Shown: piece after piece, positions 1-10,156 of the stretch | Layout: each line of letters opens with the position of its first letter | Position numbering within the stretch: the first letter of the stretch is position 1 | DNA from: Agelas oroides | Lineage: Eukaryota > Porifera > Demospongiae > Agelasida > Agelasidae | Reading direction: 5' to 3' | Assembly: GCA_949130485.1 (NCBI GenBank) | Contig: OX422183.1 | Span: forward strand, 16,822,420-16,886,419 | DNA length: 64,000 nucleotides | The notes under the pieces: generated by a model | What the model was told of the DNA's origin: nothing | The model's database searches: none | Seen by the model: only the letters and a program-made list of their open reading frames with translations | Program-made: the position numbers and the translations under genes

Positions 1-1080
1 GACCATCCATGGCACTGTAGATGGTTCCCCCAGGACCGTCTACGGCGCTGTAAGCAGTCCCCCCTCGCCATAATTGGTCCCCCCACTACTTCACTATTCC
101 AAGTCAAAATTTGAACTACACACTGTCAACTATGGAGCGAGATAGCTTACGCAAGTAGTTCAAACTTTGTCTCCATGTCACAAAACCATCGCAGAGGGCC
201 TACGACAATAGTCAATAGATGCCGCACAGTTTCTCGATCGAATGCTGCGCTTGTCGTTTTTCGTGTATAGAGGTTCTGCATGTGATGTCATCAAAAGGGT
301 TAAATTTATTAATTTTAATTTAATAGTCTTGCCAATTTTTCTAGGCAATAAGGAAGGTCTAAATAGCTTAAATCTCAAGTGAAAATTCTAAATTAATGAT
401 AGTTGATTTTATATAAATTGTCAAAGTTTGATCTTTTAGCACTTGTATGGCGAGTGGCAAATTTTGCCACTCGCTGTACAAATCCTATGCAAAATGTTTG
501 ACTTTAAGAATTTATATAAAATCAATGGAAAGGAGTTAGGCCTTCATATTTTAGATTTGAGTTAGCTGGACCATCAGTATTACCTGCAAATGTTTGGAAT
601 GGCTAATTATGAATTTTAAATTGGTGATGACGTCACTGCAGAACCTCTATAGTTAGCTGGTTACCTCTTTTCAACGAGATAATAATATGCATAATGCCTT
701 CTCCACCACTGCCATCTTTCTAGCATAGTACACACTCTACTCTAGACTCTACTACCTGCCGAGGGATACTGCGTGAGTAGTGAAGGGCACTGCCACTGGA
801 GTAGGCCCTACAAGCTTCGAACATACACGAATGCACTAAGTGCCAGTGTTTAGCTCGCCTTGAAAACCTAGCCTAAGGCTGACTGTATAGACAGCTTCAT
901 CCTTCCTGGTCCACTTCTCAGCCTCGACACTCTTGCTGAACACCATGCATAGGGTCACGGGTGGGACCATCCGCGGGGGGACGAGGTATGGCTGCGATAT
1001 TCGGTCCGGGGGGACCAATTATTCTGCTACGGACGGTCCAGGGGGACCGTTTTTTAAGGGGGACCATCCATGGCGTGACA
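1..1080. repeat. Inverted-repeat element, left edge cut by the window
   Basis: The first 90 bases and bases about 1000-1075 are diverged inverted copies of each other. Both contain a GGACCATCCATGG block, a GGACCGTC block and an ATAATTGGTCCCCCC block, in opposite orientation. This looks like a roughly 1.1-kb non-coding DNA transposon with long GGGGGACC-rich terminal repeats and a second MITE nested inside it (266-651). I see no coding potential here; the 60-aa ORFs at 836-1115 are chance reading of the terminal repeat. Confidence 0.5.
266..651. mobile_element. Foldback MITE, TIR TATAGAGGTTCTGCA
   Basis: TATAGAGGTTCTGCA followed by GTGATGTCATCA on the left is matched inverted on the right by TGATGACGTCAC plus TGCAGAACCTCTATA, giving a 386-bp element. 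The interior is also self-complementary: TTGATTTTATATAAATT near 411 pairs with its inverted copy near 510, and a GCGAGTGGCAAA/TTTGCCACTCGC hairpin sits at the centre. It is non-coding and nested in the 1-1080 element. Confidence 0.65.
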
Positions 1081-1129
1081 CTTCTTCTTTCATTCTTTCT
1101 TTCTTCTGTCAGTAGCTAACTGTCAGCCA

Positions 1130-1330
1130 GGCTAGCACGATAACAGCTGTAGCTATTACAACGATTCAAACGCGAAAAAACAGCATAAATCACCGGGTAT
1201 TGCACTCACTACTTATCGTTATCGTAGAACTCGAACTATTCTTCAGTGATTCTCAAGCACTCCGATGTTAATGCTCAGTGCTATACGCCATTTTACTAGA
1301 ATATCATTATTCATAGCAAGTACGCCCTCC
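1130..1330 (+). repeat. Left copy of a long inverted pair (partner 4975-5152)
   Basis: This block is the diverged reverse complement of 4975-5152. It shares TTACAACGATTCAAACGCG, an AGCATAAATcACCgGGTATTG stretch and a CTATACGCCATTTT stretch with the partner. The two copies could be termini of a roughly 4-kb element, or two dispersed copies in opposite orientation. The right copy lies beside possible coding sequence on its own strand, which favours dispersed copies. Confidence 0.55.
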
Positions 1331-1555
1331 GGAAGTTCGACTGAGCACGTGTTTAGATCTAGCTTACCGTGACGACAACAGCCGAAGTCAGGTAAACAGA
1401 CATCGAAGGGTTGTGCATGTTTCCAGGAGAAGTGTTATAAGGTATGTATTGCTAGAGCTGCTGTAAATGAAAGTGTATGTGAGGACTCCCGCAATGAGCA
1501 CATGTAGTTTGCAACTGACTGTAGCTGAAGTCAATTTGTAATCTAGTCAGTTGCT

Positions 1556-1687
1556 AGTCATATAACCCACCTAGATACGAGGTATACTTGATGGTTAAAA
1601 CACTAGCTGGTACTTGCCAGCTAGTGTTCTAAATTTTCCAGCTGGTATTTTAACCAAGTTATTCGTATCTAGGTGGGCTATATGACT
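1556..1687. repeat. 132-bp hairpin element
   Basis: AGTCATATAACCCACCTAG at the left is matched inverted by CTAGGTGGGCTATATGACT at the right. Inner arms GGTTAAAACACTAGCTGG and CCAGCTGGTATTTTAACC also pair, imperfectly. This is a small palindromic MITE with no coding capacity. Confidence 0.6.
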
Positions 1688-2149
1688 CAGAACACTAGCC
1701 ACTGATATTCAATTTTTATTGTCAACTTTCACATTTACAACAATGCATATAGTACACATACAATGTTTACTGCAAGTTGATGGTAGCATTTTGGCTGGTG
1801 TCTTAACATCCTCCTTTTGTGTTGTGCTTCTGAGTTTTCTCCAACGCAGCAAGTAGGAGCCTATTGGTAGCTTGGTATACTCGAACTGCTCTAGTGCAGC
1901 TAGTAGCACTGAGTCAACAGTGCATGGCTTCATTTAAAACTTTTGCACTAGAGGAGGAGGCCACAGAAACGGGTGGTTGTTCAGCTCCATAGACCCCTAT
2001 GCTGTGGTTTCAAACGGATTTAGACTATAGCTACTCACCATCAAACTGTTCCTGTAATGGGGTCTTACGACTCAATACTCTGTGGTGACAGTCTATGGAG
2101 AGTTTTTTGGTGAACCCATTAGTAGTCCACATGAAGTGAGTGCGGGATT

Positions 2150-3593
2150 TATAAGCTTGCCCTGTACATTCCTTCACACAGACCATAGCATAAAGTTACA
2201 TCATCATATGTCTAACTCACTCAAATGCATGGGAGTCAATAGGGAAACCTTGCAGCTGCATGCAGTTTATAAAAAGCTGTATTTTTTACTACAAGTCATG
2301 CAAGAATTCGTATCAGTACTGCAAGTCACGTGTGCTGCGTCAGAATGTGCAATGAAATTGAAAGTTTGTATGACAAAATCGTTATTACCATAGCACCAGG
2401 CTATACTAAAAATAGCACTCATAGCAGAGGAAAACAGAGGGGATATGCCATCTGCTTCACTGCATCATCCATTACTTGTCTATACAAACAGGGATACACC
2501 AGCTGAGAGAGAAGACAGGTACGTTTGTGTCTACACTATGTTTGTTTAGGGGACAATGGTCCAACACAGAGTGGGTGGGGTTCAGAGGGTCATCTTCTGT
2601 ACCCTAGGAGAGAGGAGGAAGGAGGAAGAGGGGGAAAGGACAGGCAGAGCGTAGGAGAAGACTATATAACCAAATATACTTATGTATAATACATAGTGTA
2701 GATATGATTACAAACTTGAGACAGAACAAAAGCAACATCAAGTTTACACTCTAAAAGTGAGCACCACTCAATACACACACTGCAGTGGTCCCATTGAAAT
2801 GATGCATTGTGACCTCACTGTGACACAAAATGCAGTCTGTGTACATATGAAGCCCAACAATTATACTTCCATAGCCCCCCCCCCCCCCCCCCCCCCAGCT
2901 GTTTAAACATGTATGATATTAACCTCGTTCCCAGGCTCTTGTGCGGGGGAGCTAGTATGATATATGCTGTTTCAAAATGTATGATGTAAGCTGTTTGAAT
3001 ATGTATAATGTATGCTGTTTGATGTATGCTGTTTGAATATGTATAATGTATGCTGTTTGATGTATGCTGTTTGAACATGTATGATGAATGTTTTTGAACA
3101 TGTATAAAATAGTTACGTTTCCCAGACGAAGTAGCATTCGCCCTTCGGGCTCATGCTGTTCCAGCTGGGGAATGTAACTTACTTGTTGGATGTTACCCCT
3201 AGCAACCTACTGTCACACCCATTATCACCTCCACCCCTTCCACTTCAAGTTCGTGTTATTCAAATTGGTTGCTAAGCAACATCCAACAAATAAGTGTGTA
3301 ATGTTTGACACAGTTTGTAAGCACACAGAGAGAGAAATGAATGGGGAGATGAAGAAGAATAGAGGACAGGGGAAAAAAAGGTCAGGTAAGAGAGGAAGAA
3401 GACAATAAAGAGAAAGGTGATGAGGGAGGAAGAAAAAGAGGATGACAGAGAGAAATAAAGCTAGGGAATAGAGGAGATTGAGAAGGGAAAAAGAGAGAAA
3501 GGAGAGAAAGCAGTGTCAATCTAGACCAACAGATATAAATGTTGATGCTGTACATCTACAAACACTACCCTCACATTCTCCAGCACTATATAT
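2150..3593 (+). repeat. Dispersed repeat, copy 1 (first part)
   Basis: This stretch is collinear with 23120-24320. Shared blocks include ATGGGAGTCAATAGGGAAAC, ACTACAAGTCA-type segments, CAACATCAAGTTTACACTCT and TCTCCAGCACTA. The similarity resumes at about 5418-5710 (matching 24340-25050), so 3594-5417 looks like a later insertion in this copy. Family unknown. No open frame is conserved between the copies, so I read it as non-coding. Confidence 0.55.
2875..2896 (+). repeat. Homopolymer of 22 C
   Basis: A run of 22 consecutive C lies at the same relative place as a shorter C-rich run in the second copy of the dispersed repeat (near 24270-24285). It is a simple repeat. Confidence 0.95.
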
Positions 3594-3725
3594 ACAAGTC
3601 ACAAAAAAGTTTGCCAAACGCAAACAAGCACATGTAGGGATGGAATCCTCAAAAACCAACCAAACAAGACGGGAACGACACCACAATACTTTTACACCAT
3701 CCCTACATCTTGTGCCATTTTGCCA
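3594..3725 (+). repeat. Left arm of a perfect 132-bp inverted repeat
   Basis: Base by base, this arm is identical to the reverse complement of 4144-4275 over 132 positions. It begins ACAAGTCACAAAAAAGTTTG. The arm starts where similarity with the second copy of the surrounding dispersed repeat stops, so it may mark the boundary of an insertion. Confidence 0.9.
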
Positions 3726-4143
3726 AAACTGTGTGTTTGTATTTGTTTTTTAGTTGTGTGTAGAAGAGGGTTGTCTTGTAGATGGAAGGGTGTGGCATGG
3801 GTGTGTTGTGCATAGTGAGTATGTTGTGTTGTTGGTGGTTGCTACTGAGTGTAGCAGGTATGGTCCAAGTTGTGTGTAGAAGGTGTGGAGTGAGTGAGGA
3901 GTGGTGAGTGTGTGTGTTATGTTGGAATGTGCATTATGTTGTTAAGTTTTATGCCTGTTTAGCATGATAGATATGGGTTGTCTTGTATACAGGTGGCTGT
4001 GAAGTGAGTAGTGGTAATTTTGTAATGCTTTGTGAAGGATGGGTTATTTTGTGAGATAGTTGAATGGAGTGAAGTACTATGTTTGTTTGTGGTTGGTGTG
4101 GGCTAATAAGTACAAATGTAGAGGGTTTTGTGTTGTGTACAGG

Positions 4144-4275
4144 TGGCAAAATGGCACAAGATGTAGGGATGGTGTAAAAGTATTGTGGTGTCGTTCCCGT
4201 CTTGTTTGGTTGGTTTTTGAGGATTCCATCCCTACATGTGCTTGTTTGCGTTTGGCAAACTTTTTTGTGACTTGT
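4144..4275 (-). repeat. Right arm of a perfect 132-bp inverted repeat
   Basis: This is the exact reverse complement of 3594-3725. The 418-bp spacer is strongly G/T-rich on the plus strand, with motifs such as TTGTGTGTAGAAG repeated loosely. ORFs crossing the arms on both strands encode the same residues because of the symmetry and are not genes. Confidence 0.9.
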
Positions 4276-4622
4276 TTCTGTTGTTTTTTTGTTGTTGTTG
4301 TGTAACCACACCCCAAGTGAAATGACTTGTTATGTAGTTTATTGTTGATGTTGATGGATTTCTGGAGGATGTTAGCTGTTTGCACTTATCCACTTGACAA
4401 TGGAATCATGGGTGTAACTGTTGTCTAATTGGGTATGTGCATGTGTGTGTGAGTGGTTGTTCTAAGGCACTGTGGTATATACATGACTGTCTACCTGTTC
4501 TGTTGTATGACAGGGTTGTAACACTGTATGTTGTGTGTTGTCCAAGGAACAGTTTCTATAGCTGGTTATACATTGTGGGCAGGTGTGTGTAGGTTGTGTA
4601 TGGTGGGTGGCAGGTACATAGG

Positions 4623-4793
4623 TCATAAAGAGGTAAGGCATAACTGTGGTAAAGGAACCCTTGGAGAGTAAGAGTGTTTTTCCGGGTTCTTCCAGTACTT
4701 GTTACGGGACGCTTGCCTTTTGCTTTCTTTGTTTCGCAGATAGTTCTGCTTATCCCGCGCCCGTTTCTTGTGGACGTTACGCATACTGCGTTC
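4623..4793 (-). pseudogene. Fragment encoding a very basic KNPEK-type segment
   Basis: On the minus strand an ATG at 4784 opens 53 codons, ending at the stop at 4623. The peptide is unusually Lys/Arg-rich (residues 6-36 include KKRARDK, RNKESKR and KYWKNPEK). Tandem KNPEK-like basic segments are, to my recollection, frequent at the start of large proteins in sponge and cnidarian genomes; that link is from memory and is inference. GC and CpG content rise here compared with the surrounding repeat. A possible acceptor (GACAAG before GAACGC) lies just upstream at 4793/4794. No continuation into another exon was found, so this may be a broken copy or a single exon. Confidence 0.3.
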
Positions 4794-4974
4794 CTTGTCA
4801 AATCCAGCACAAGTACGTCAACTGCTGTATGAAAGTAGCAACATATGCAATCGTTTGGGAATCAATCGATCGTCAAGTTCTCTACGGAAGTAGAATAACC
4901 GCAGCTGCATGCCAACTTCACGTGCTGTAGCTGTTGAACTTCTGTTGACGTAATCGCTATGAATATTCTATTCT

Positions 4975-5152
4975 AACAAAATGGCGTATAGCAGCAAGCA
5001 TAAGCGTGGGGTTACCTGAGAATCGCCGATTAATTCGACTTCTTTCTTTGAGAACGATGAGTGGTGGGTACAATACCCAGTAATTTATGCTGATCTTTCG
5101 CGTTTGAATCGTTGTAATAGCTTCAGCTGTTGTCGTGCTATCGTGGTGAGCA
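4975..5152 (-). repeat. Right copy of a long inverted pair (partner 1130-1330)
   Basis: This is the diverged reverse complement of 1130-1330, including AATGGCGTATAGC, CAATACCC and TTTGAATCGTTGTAATAGC blocks. A GAAGAAGAAGAAGAAG microsatellite follows at 5155-5170. Confidence 0.55.
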
Positions 5153-5323
5153 AAAGAAGAAGAAGAAGAAGTCAGAAGATAGACGATTTGCCTTTTTTAG
5201 CGACTTGACTGTCAGGTACTTAGCGATGCTTTCCAGCAAATTTAACGATCCTGTTGCCCATGGAAGCACTCGATAATGTCTGATATGGCTCATGGAGGCC
5301 GTTGACTTATCTAACGCGGACAT
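5138..5323 (-). other. Possible short first exon or chance ORF
   Basis: A 61-codon minus-strand frame begins at an ATG at 5323 in a CpG-containing stretch. The first 45 residues have mixed composition, but the end reads through the GAA microsatellite into a phenylalanine run. It faces the basic fragment at 4623-4793 on the same strand, so both could belong to one decayed gene. No domain is recognised. Confidence 0.2.
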
Positions 5324-5417
5324 TTCGAGCGTGTCATTTGTGCACTTTGAATGTGGCCGCCATTTTTTTTCGGGGTCATCCCTACATATGGCGTACTACC
5401 GTACGCCATGATATATA

Positions 5418-5710
5418 TAAACACTGGAGTGGAATGTGATGTATTGCATTGTCTCATTCGCAGGCTTTCACACTGTCCAGTTTTATGTACCTAAGTGCTC
5501 TCAGCTCTCAATTGCATGTGAGACACACAGAACTAATTAGCACTCACATGTCTTGTATCATGATAGGGTTATTCAGAACAGCTCCAAGAAAGGCGTCAAC
5601 CAGGAGCTTGAGTGTTGAAAGATTTGTGCTTGCACATTCTAGTATTCATGCACTGTACAATACAACAAATATGTGTCATGTGCTCAAATTTTCTAGATCA
5701 TCCATGTAGT
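5418..5710 (+). repeat. Dispersed repeat, copy 1 (second part)
   Basis: This part is collinear with 24340-25050. Shared blocks include GGAGTGGAATGTG and AGAACTAATTAGCACTCACA. It resumes the copy interrupted at 3594. It is non-coding as far as can be seen. Confidence 0.55.
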
Positions 5711-6913
5711 TTTTAGTTCTTGGTTCCAAAACTGGTGCTGGAGACCCCGGCACAGACAAGCACGTCATCCGTCCCAACCACTCCCACCCTCCCTCAGCAA
5801 AGCACCCCATCCCAGTCCCTCACTCCAAGTACTTGCCTGAGAGTCACTCAGTCACTTGTTCTGGACGTCAGGTCCACTGGCCCAAACACCTCACCTCAGA
5901 CGTTCACTAGCTCACTGGGGGGAGGGGAGGGGGGGGAGTGATGTGGTGGACCCCAAACTTTGACCTTTGAACTAACACATGCTATTTTTTTTAGCATTCG
6001 GGAACATTCTGTTTCCTGAGTTCAGACTGTACTCTGTCCATGTTGTTTTTAACCTCACTTTTGTATCGCTGTTCATTTGAATAACCTTCAAATACAACAT
6101 GTCCAAGGGAAATGTTCAGAAGTGGGAGAAAAAAAGCAATGCTTGTTTTTCCAGGCAGAGAAATGTGTACATATGAAATGGATTCTCTTAGTTGGGCAAC
6201 CCACCCCCTTCCTAGGTAGACATTGACGACACCAATGTGACAAAATCTCCCAGGCCTTCTTCTCCACTTTTGCATAATGTAAGTGAGCCAAATGGTGTCT
6301 GATTTCAGAGAGATATGGATAAATTAAAAAACGTCATGTAAGTGAGCAAGCACTCAACTTAGTAGGAGCTTGTGTGCAAGGGGAAAGTCCCAGGGAACCC
6401 CCCCCCAAACAACTTACAGGATGGGAAGGCCTGGTGACAATGCTAATTATTGCAATGCTGCAGTGGGTTATAAAGGGGGAAGTCCCAGAGAAACCTCCCC
6501 TCCCCACAGCAACAACTCACTGTATCATGCACATATGAAGTGCATTCCCTTGGTAATTAGGCAATTTCCCTAGTGTGTCTTCCAAGGTAGACATTGACAA
6601 CACCCATGGAACAAAATCTCCCCAGTCTTCCCCTCCATTTTTACATACTGCAAGCAACTAAAAACTGGATAGGGTTGACCTGCATATGGTGCCCTAGTGC
6701 TTACACTGGTACGCAAGTTTATCTAACAGCTACTGGCTCTTCTTCAGAGAAACACACAAAAAATGTAGGAATCAATTTAGTGATGTCAAATGTCATTGAC
6801 AAACTATGCCTGCTAGCTAAACACACATCCCATGCCTGGCCTGTACTATATGTAAACAAGGAGTGTGGAGCTTCACCACAGATCTAGAATCTCATTGTGT
6901 GGGAAACTGAACA
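5711..6913. other. Unassigned spacer with dispersed repeat pieces
   Basis: A Ser/Thr/Pro-rich open stretch (5720-5941) has no splice or domain support. From 6100 on there are two diverged copies of a unit containing GTAGACATTGACAACACCC and TGCATACTG. The same unit occurs at 42270-42360 and 47300-47370, and it gave rise to the satellite at 47812. I see no gene. Confidence 0.5.
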
Positions 6914-7122
6914 GGGCATTAGAATTGAGTATATAGCCTTGAATCATTCAATTCACATTTATTTGTCTAAGTGCAATATTCCGGAATAATTTCAATTCCA
7001 GCATTTTAATTCTAATGCCCTGGGCATTAGAATTGAGGATGTACCAACATTCAATTCACATTTATTTGTCCAAGTGCAATATTCCAGAATAATTCCAACT
7101 CCAGTATTTCAATTCCAATGCC
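6914..7122. repeat. Two tandem copies of a palindromic MITE
   Basis: Two adjacent units (6914-7020 and 7022-7122) each begin GGGCATTAGAATTGAG and end with a near-inverted copy (AATTCTAATGCCC in the first). They share the core TCAATTCACATTTATTTGTC. They are small foldback elements lying head to tail. Confidence 0.7.
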
Positions 7123-7341
7123 GTGATACTGAATAAGGTACTAATTTGAAAGGCAATAACATGACTGTAGCTTTGTGATGTTGATATGTGTTGGCACTGC
7201 TTGAAGAAGTCTTTGTACTGCCGCATGGGTGGACCACGTGCTCACCATGTGCATGAGAGAGAGCTGGAGAGGGGGGTTAGAGGGGGGTGAGAGGAAACAA
7301 GGGCCTCATGTGCAAGCAGCTATGAGGAGGTCTGGAAAGAG

Positions 7342-7864
7342 CAGTGGCGTAGGAACCGTAGCGGCCGTAGCGGCTTTGGCCGCTACACTTTTTAGGCCAC
7401 AAATTAATATTCATAACCTGCTAAAGTTACTATATAAATAGTTAAAGCTAGCCTCGTTCCCTGGGAACGAGCCTAAGCTCAAGCAGCCTCTTCGTTGCAC
7501 CAGTCTCATATGCGGTTACATGCGTACATTTCCGCTTAAAGTACACTACAAAGCAATCAAAATCTTGGCAGTGAGAGATGGCTTGGTACGAGGCTAGTGC
7601 ACACCTACTACAAGCGACGAAAGCTGGGCGGTCTCCTTGGAACAACGACGAAGTCAGTATGTATAATCTTACTGTTTTTCAAATATTTTACTGGACGGTT
7701 GGGAAGGTCTGAAAGCTCATACCCTTGAAAAAAGGCTTTATTTTGCAGTCTAAAGGTGCACACTTTGAAAAATTCGCCGCCGCGCTACGCGCGGCGAAAT
7801 TATTTTACATTTTCGCGCGGTACAACATGGCCTCTACACTTCAAATTTGCTTCCTACGCCTATG
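7342..7864. mobile_element. hAT-like MITE with CAGTGGCGTAGGAA ends
   Basis: The left end CAGTGGCGTAGGAA is matched inverted by TTCCTACGCCTATG at 7851-7864. CAGTGGCG-type ends are typical of non-autonomous hAT elements (family knowledge). AAGAG flanks both ends but a full 8-bp duplication is not clear. Inside are hairpins around GCGGCCGTAGCGGC and CGCCGCGCTACGCGCGGCG, and a nested foldback (7450-7474). Confidence 0.55.
7450..7474. repeat. Minimal AGCCTCGTTCCC foldback
   Basis: A 25-bp near-perfect palindrome starting AGCCTCGTTCCC and ending GGGAACGAGCCT is the shortest member of the foldback family in this window. The flanks share AAGCT only. Confidence 0.7.
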
Positions 7865-10070
7865 AAGAGGGCATCATTTTGCCAAGTGTAAGTAATCAAA
7901 ACTGAAACTATAATTACAGTATGGTATCCTGAGTACATGCCTACATGCATTAGTTTATCTTACTATATTGGGAATGATATCTATGTGCATACACATGAAG
8001 TGTTGAAAATGAAAGTACAAAGTACAATGAAAATTTGCTAACCTGTATATCAAACAAGGGATGTGCATGGGTACTACATGTACCCTAGTGGAGCCATAGT
8101 ATAACAGAAACTATAACTTTAACTAAATGCATTTTAGTATAGCCTTTTTAAAATTTAGTTAACCAAAACTACAACTAACTAAAAATTTTTGCTAAGCTGG
8201 GAACAATATCCAAGAACATACAAGAAGAAACCATAACTATACTAAAACAGAAAACAGCCTATTTTCACTGATAACTGTAACTAAATACCTTTTAGTGAGG
8301 GGTTTTAGAGTTTTAGTAATTGAAACTATAACTAAACTAAACCAAAAGTATTTCCAAATATCCAAAAACAAACTATAACTAAATTAAAAGCACAAACCCT
8401 ATACTAAAACAACACTGTACTACACCATATAATATTGTCAAGAAAGGAGGTTATAGTTCTGGGTTGAAAGACCAGGCAACTACTTTGGGGCCCATTTACT
8501 TCATGACAGGGCTCACTACGGTGAGCTACAAATATTTTTCATTTATAATTAGCTATGTTTCGCTCAATAGTGTATGAGCCTCCCCACAATTTGGACCCAT
8601 TCACACATCACCATTGTGTTTAGCTTCACACTGTGTGTGCAGAAAATCTTCACATATAAAAATATTGATGTGCGAGCTATGTAGTGTTGGTGCTCCCCCA
8701 CTCAACACACAACATCTGAGTGACATTCTCTTGTCAATAGGGCAAGGCAATTCTCCAAATTTGAGAACTAACACATAATTAAAAATTTAGCATATTGTGT
8801 GCAGCCACAAAAAGTGTTTATGTGAAATAATTTCAACACAAAAATTTTCTGGTCTATGGTAGTCAAGTTCTATGCAAGTAGCTTTCACCATACTATATAC
8901 TAAGTACCCCCATTAACCACCATAAGCTATTCACTAGAAGTCGGTTTTTAGACTATGAATACCTTATTTGGCCCTTTTTTCCACTTCTGCTTAAAGCTAG
9001 CACTGGGAACTTGAGTCAACGCTTCTTTGTGCCCTTCTGTTGGGTTCATAACTTTGACCACACCCACTCATTAGCAAGCTTTCAGCGGTCAGGGCTCTCC
9101 GACCAGTGAATGTTCTTCCTTACGAAAACGACCAACAGTACCAGAAATAGTGCCCCCGCAAGGAGATGGAGTGGTGACCATGTCTATTCAAGATGAAAAA
9201 TTGTCCAGTCAGTGGCAGCCAAGGCTATTCTACAACCAGCCCTCTACTCAAGTATCTGTACCTTTTGTGAGCAAATTTGGAGCAAAATAATTCTAGGGGA
9301 CGTAATCACTCATGGAGAGGGAGTGAGGGCACTGTAGCCCACAAGTGATACAGTTACACAGTCACAAGAACATGCGCTAGCCCAAGAAATTCAACTTGGT
9401 TCACCAGTTAGTTCAAACACAGATCTGGAATCTCATTGTTTGGGATGTATGTAGCTTTGTGATGTTGCCACTTATTTTCTGTTACAAGAAATCTTTGTAC
9501 TGCTGGGTGGAGTACTTTCTCGTTCACGTGAGAGAGAACTGGGAAGGTAGGGAGGGTGGGGGGAATTTAGAGGAAACAAGGGTCTCATATGCAAGTACCT
9601 AAACGCTGTGGTGAAAAAGTCTGGAACAATGGAAATGAGAAGCTTTGCTGTTTTGTTGCAAACTGTAAGTTATAATTACACTATGCTATCCCAAGTACCC
9701 ACAACAGTTGCAAAGGACACATCATTAGTTTATCAACACATTGGCTCTTGATGAAAAATTGTCCAGTCAGGTTATAATTACAGTATGCACCCACAACAGT
9801 TGCAAAGGACACATCATTAGTTTATCAACACATTGGCTCTTGCTTGTAGAAACACAAACTTATTACCTTTTTTGGGCATTAAGTAATGGATATCTGTCTT
9901 GTACACATCCTGCAAGTATTGAAAATGAAAGTACAAAGTAGAACTGTTGCTGAATACACATTGCCTCAATATATAATGGTGTGCATGGGTACTACCATTG
10001 TGAACCAGAAAGCAGGATATAGTGTAGCATATGAGCATATGTACAACTGTCCTCAGACTCTTCATACAAG
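7865..10070. other. AT-rich dispersed repeats, no gene seen
   Basis: 8100-8410 is a degenerate tract of AACTATAACTAAA-like motifs in both orientations. About 9390-10070 resembles 7140-7340 and 51720-52700 (shared GTAGCTTTGTGATGTTG, GCAAGTAGCTAAA and AGAAAGCAGG-TATAGTGTAGCATATG blocks). A block of roughly 110 bp containing CCCACAACAGTTGCAAAGGA is duplicated in tandem at 9690-9740 and 9785-9842. No coding sequence is supported. Confidence 0.5.
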
Positions 10071-10078
10071 GAAAGAGT

Positions 10079-10156
10079 AGCCTTGTTCCCAGGGCCTCGC
10101 CCAGCTTCCCATAGCTTGCAGCACAGGAAGTTGGGCGAGGGCCTGGGAACGAGGCT
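10079..10156. mobile_element. 78-bp foldback with 11-bp target duplication
   Basis: The element runs from AGCCTTGTTCCCAGGGCC to its near-perfect inverted copy ending GAACGAGGCT. AAGGAAAGAGT flanks it directly on both sides (10068-10078 and 10157-10167), an exact 11-bp duplication. It belongs to the same family as 20427, 23963, 25060, 40034 and 59248. Confidence 0.85.

Noticed and set aside
1709..1933. 74-aa minus-strand ORF with AATAAA near its end
   Set aside because: It has no acceptor, no homology that I recognise and ordinary repeat surroundings; too weak to call a terminal exon.
3949..4385. Overlapping 81-120 aa ORFs on both strands
   Set aside because: They run across the inverted-repeat arm and give the same peptide from both arms by symmetry.
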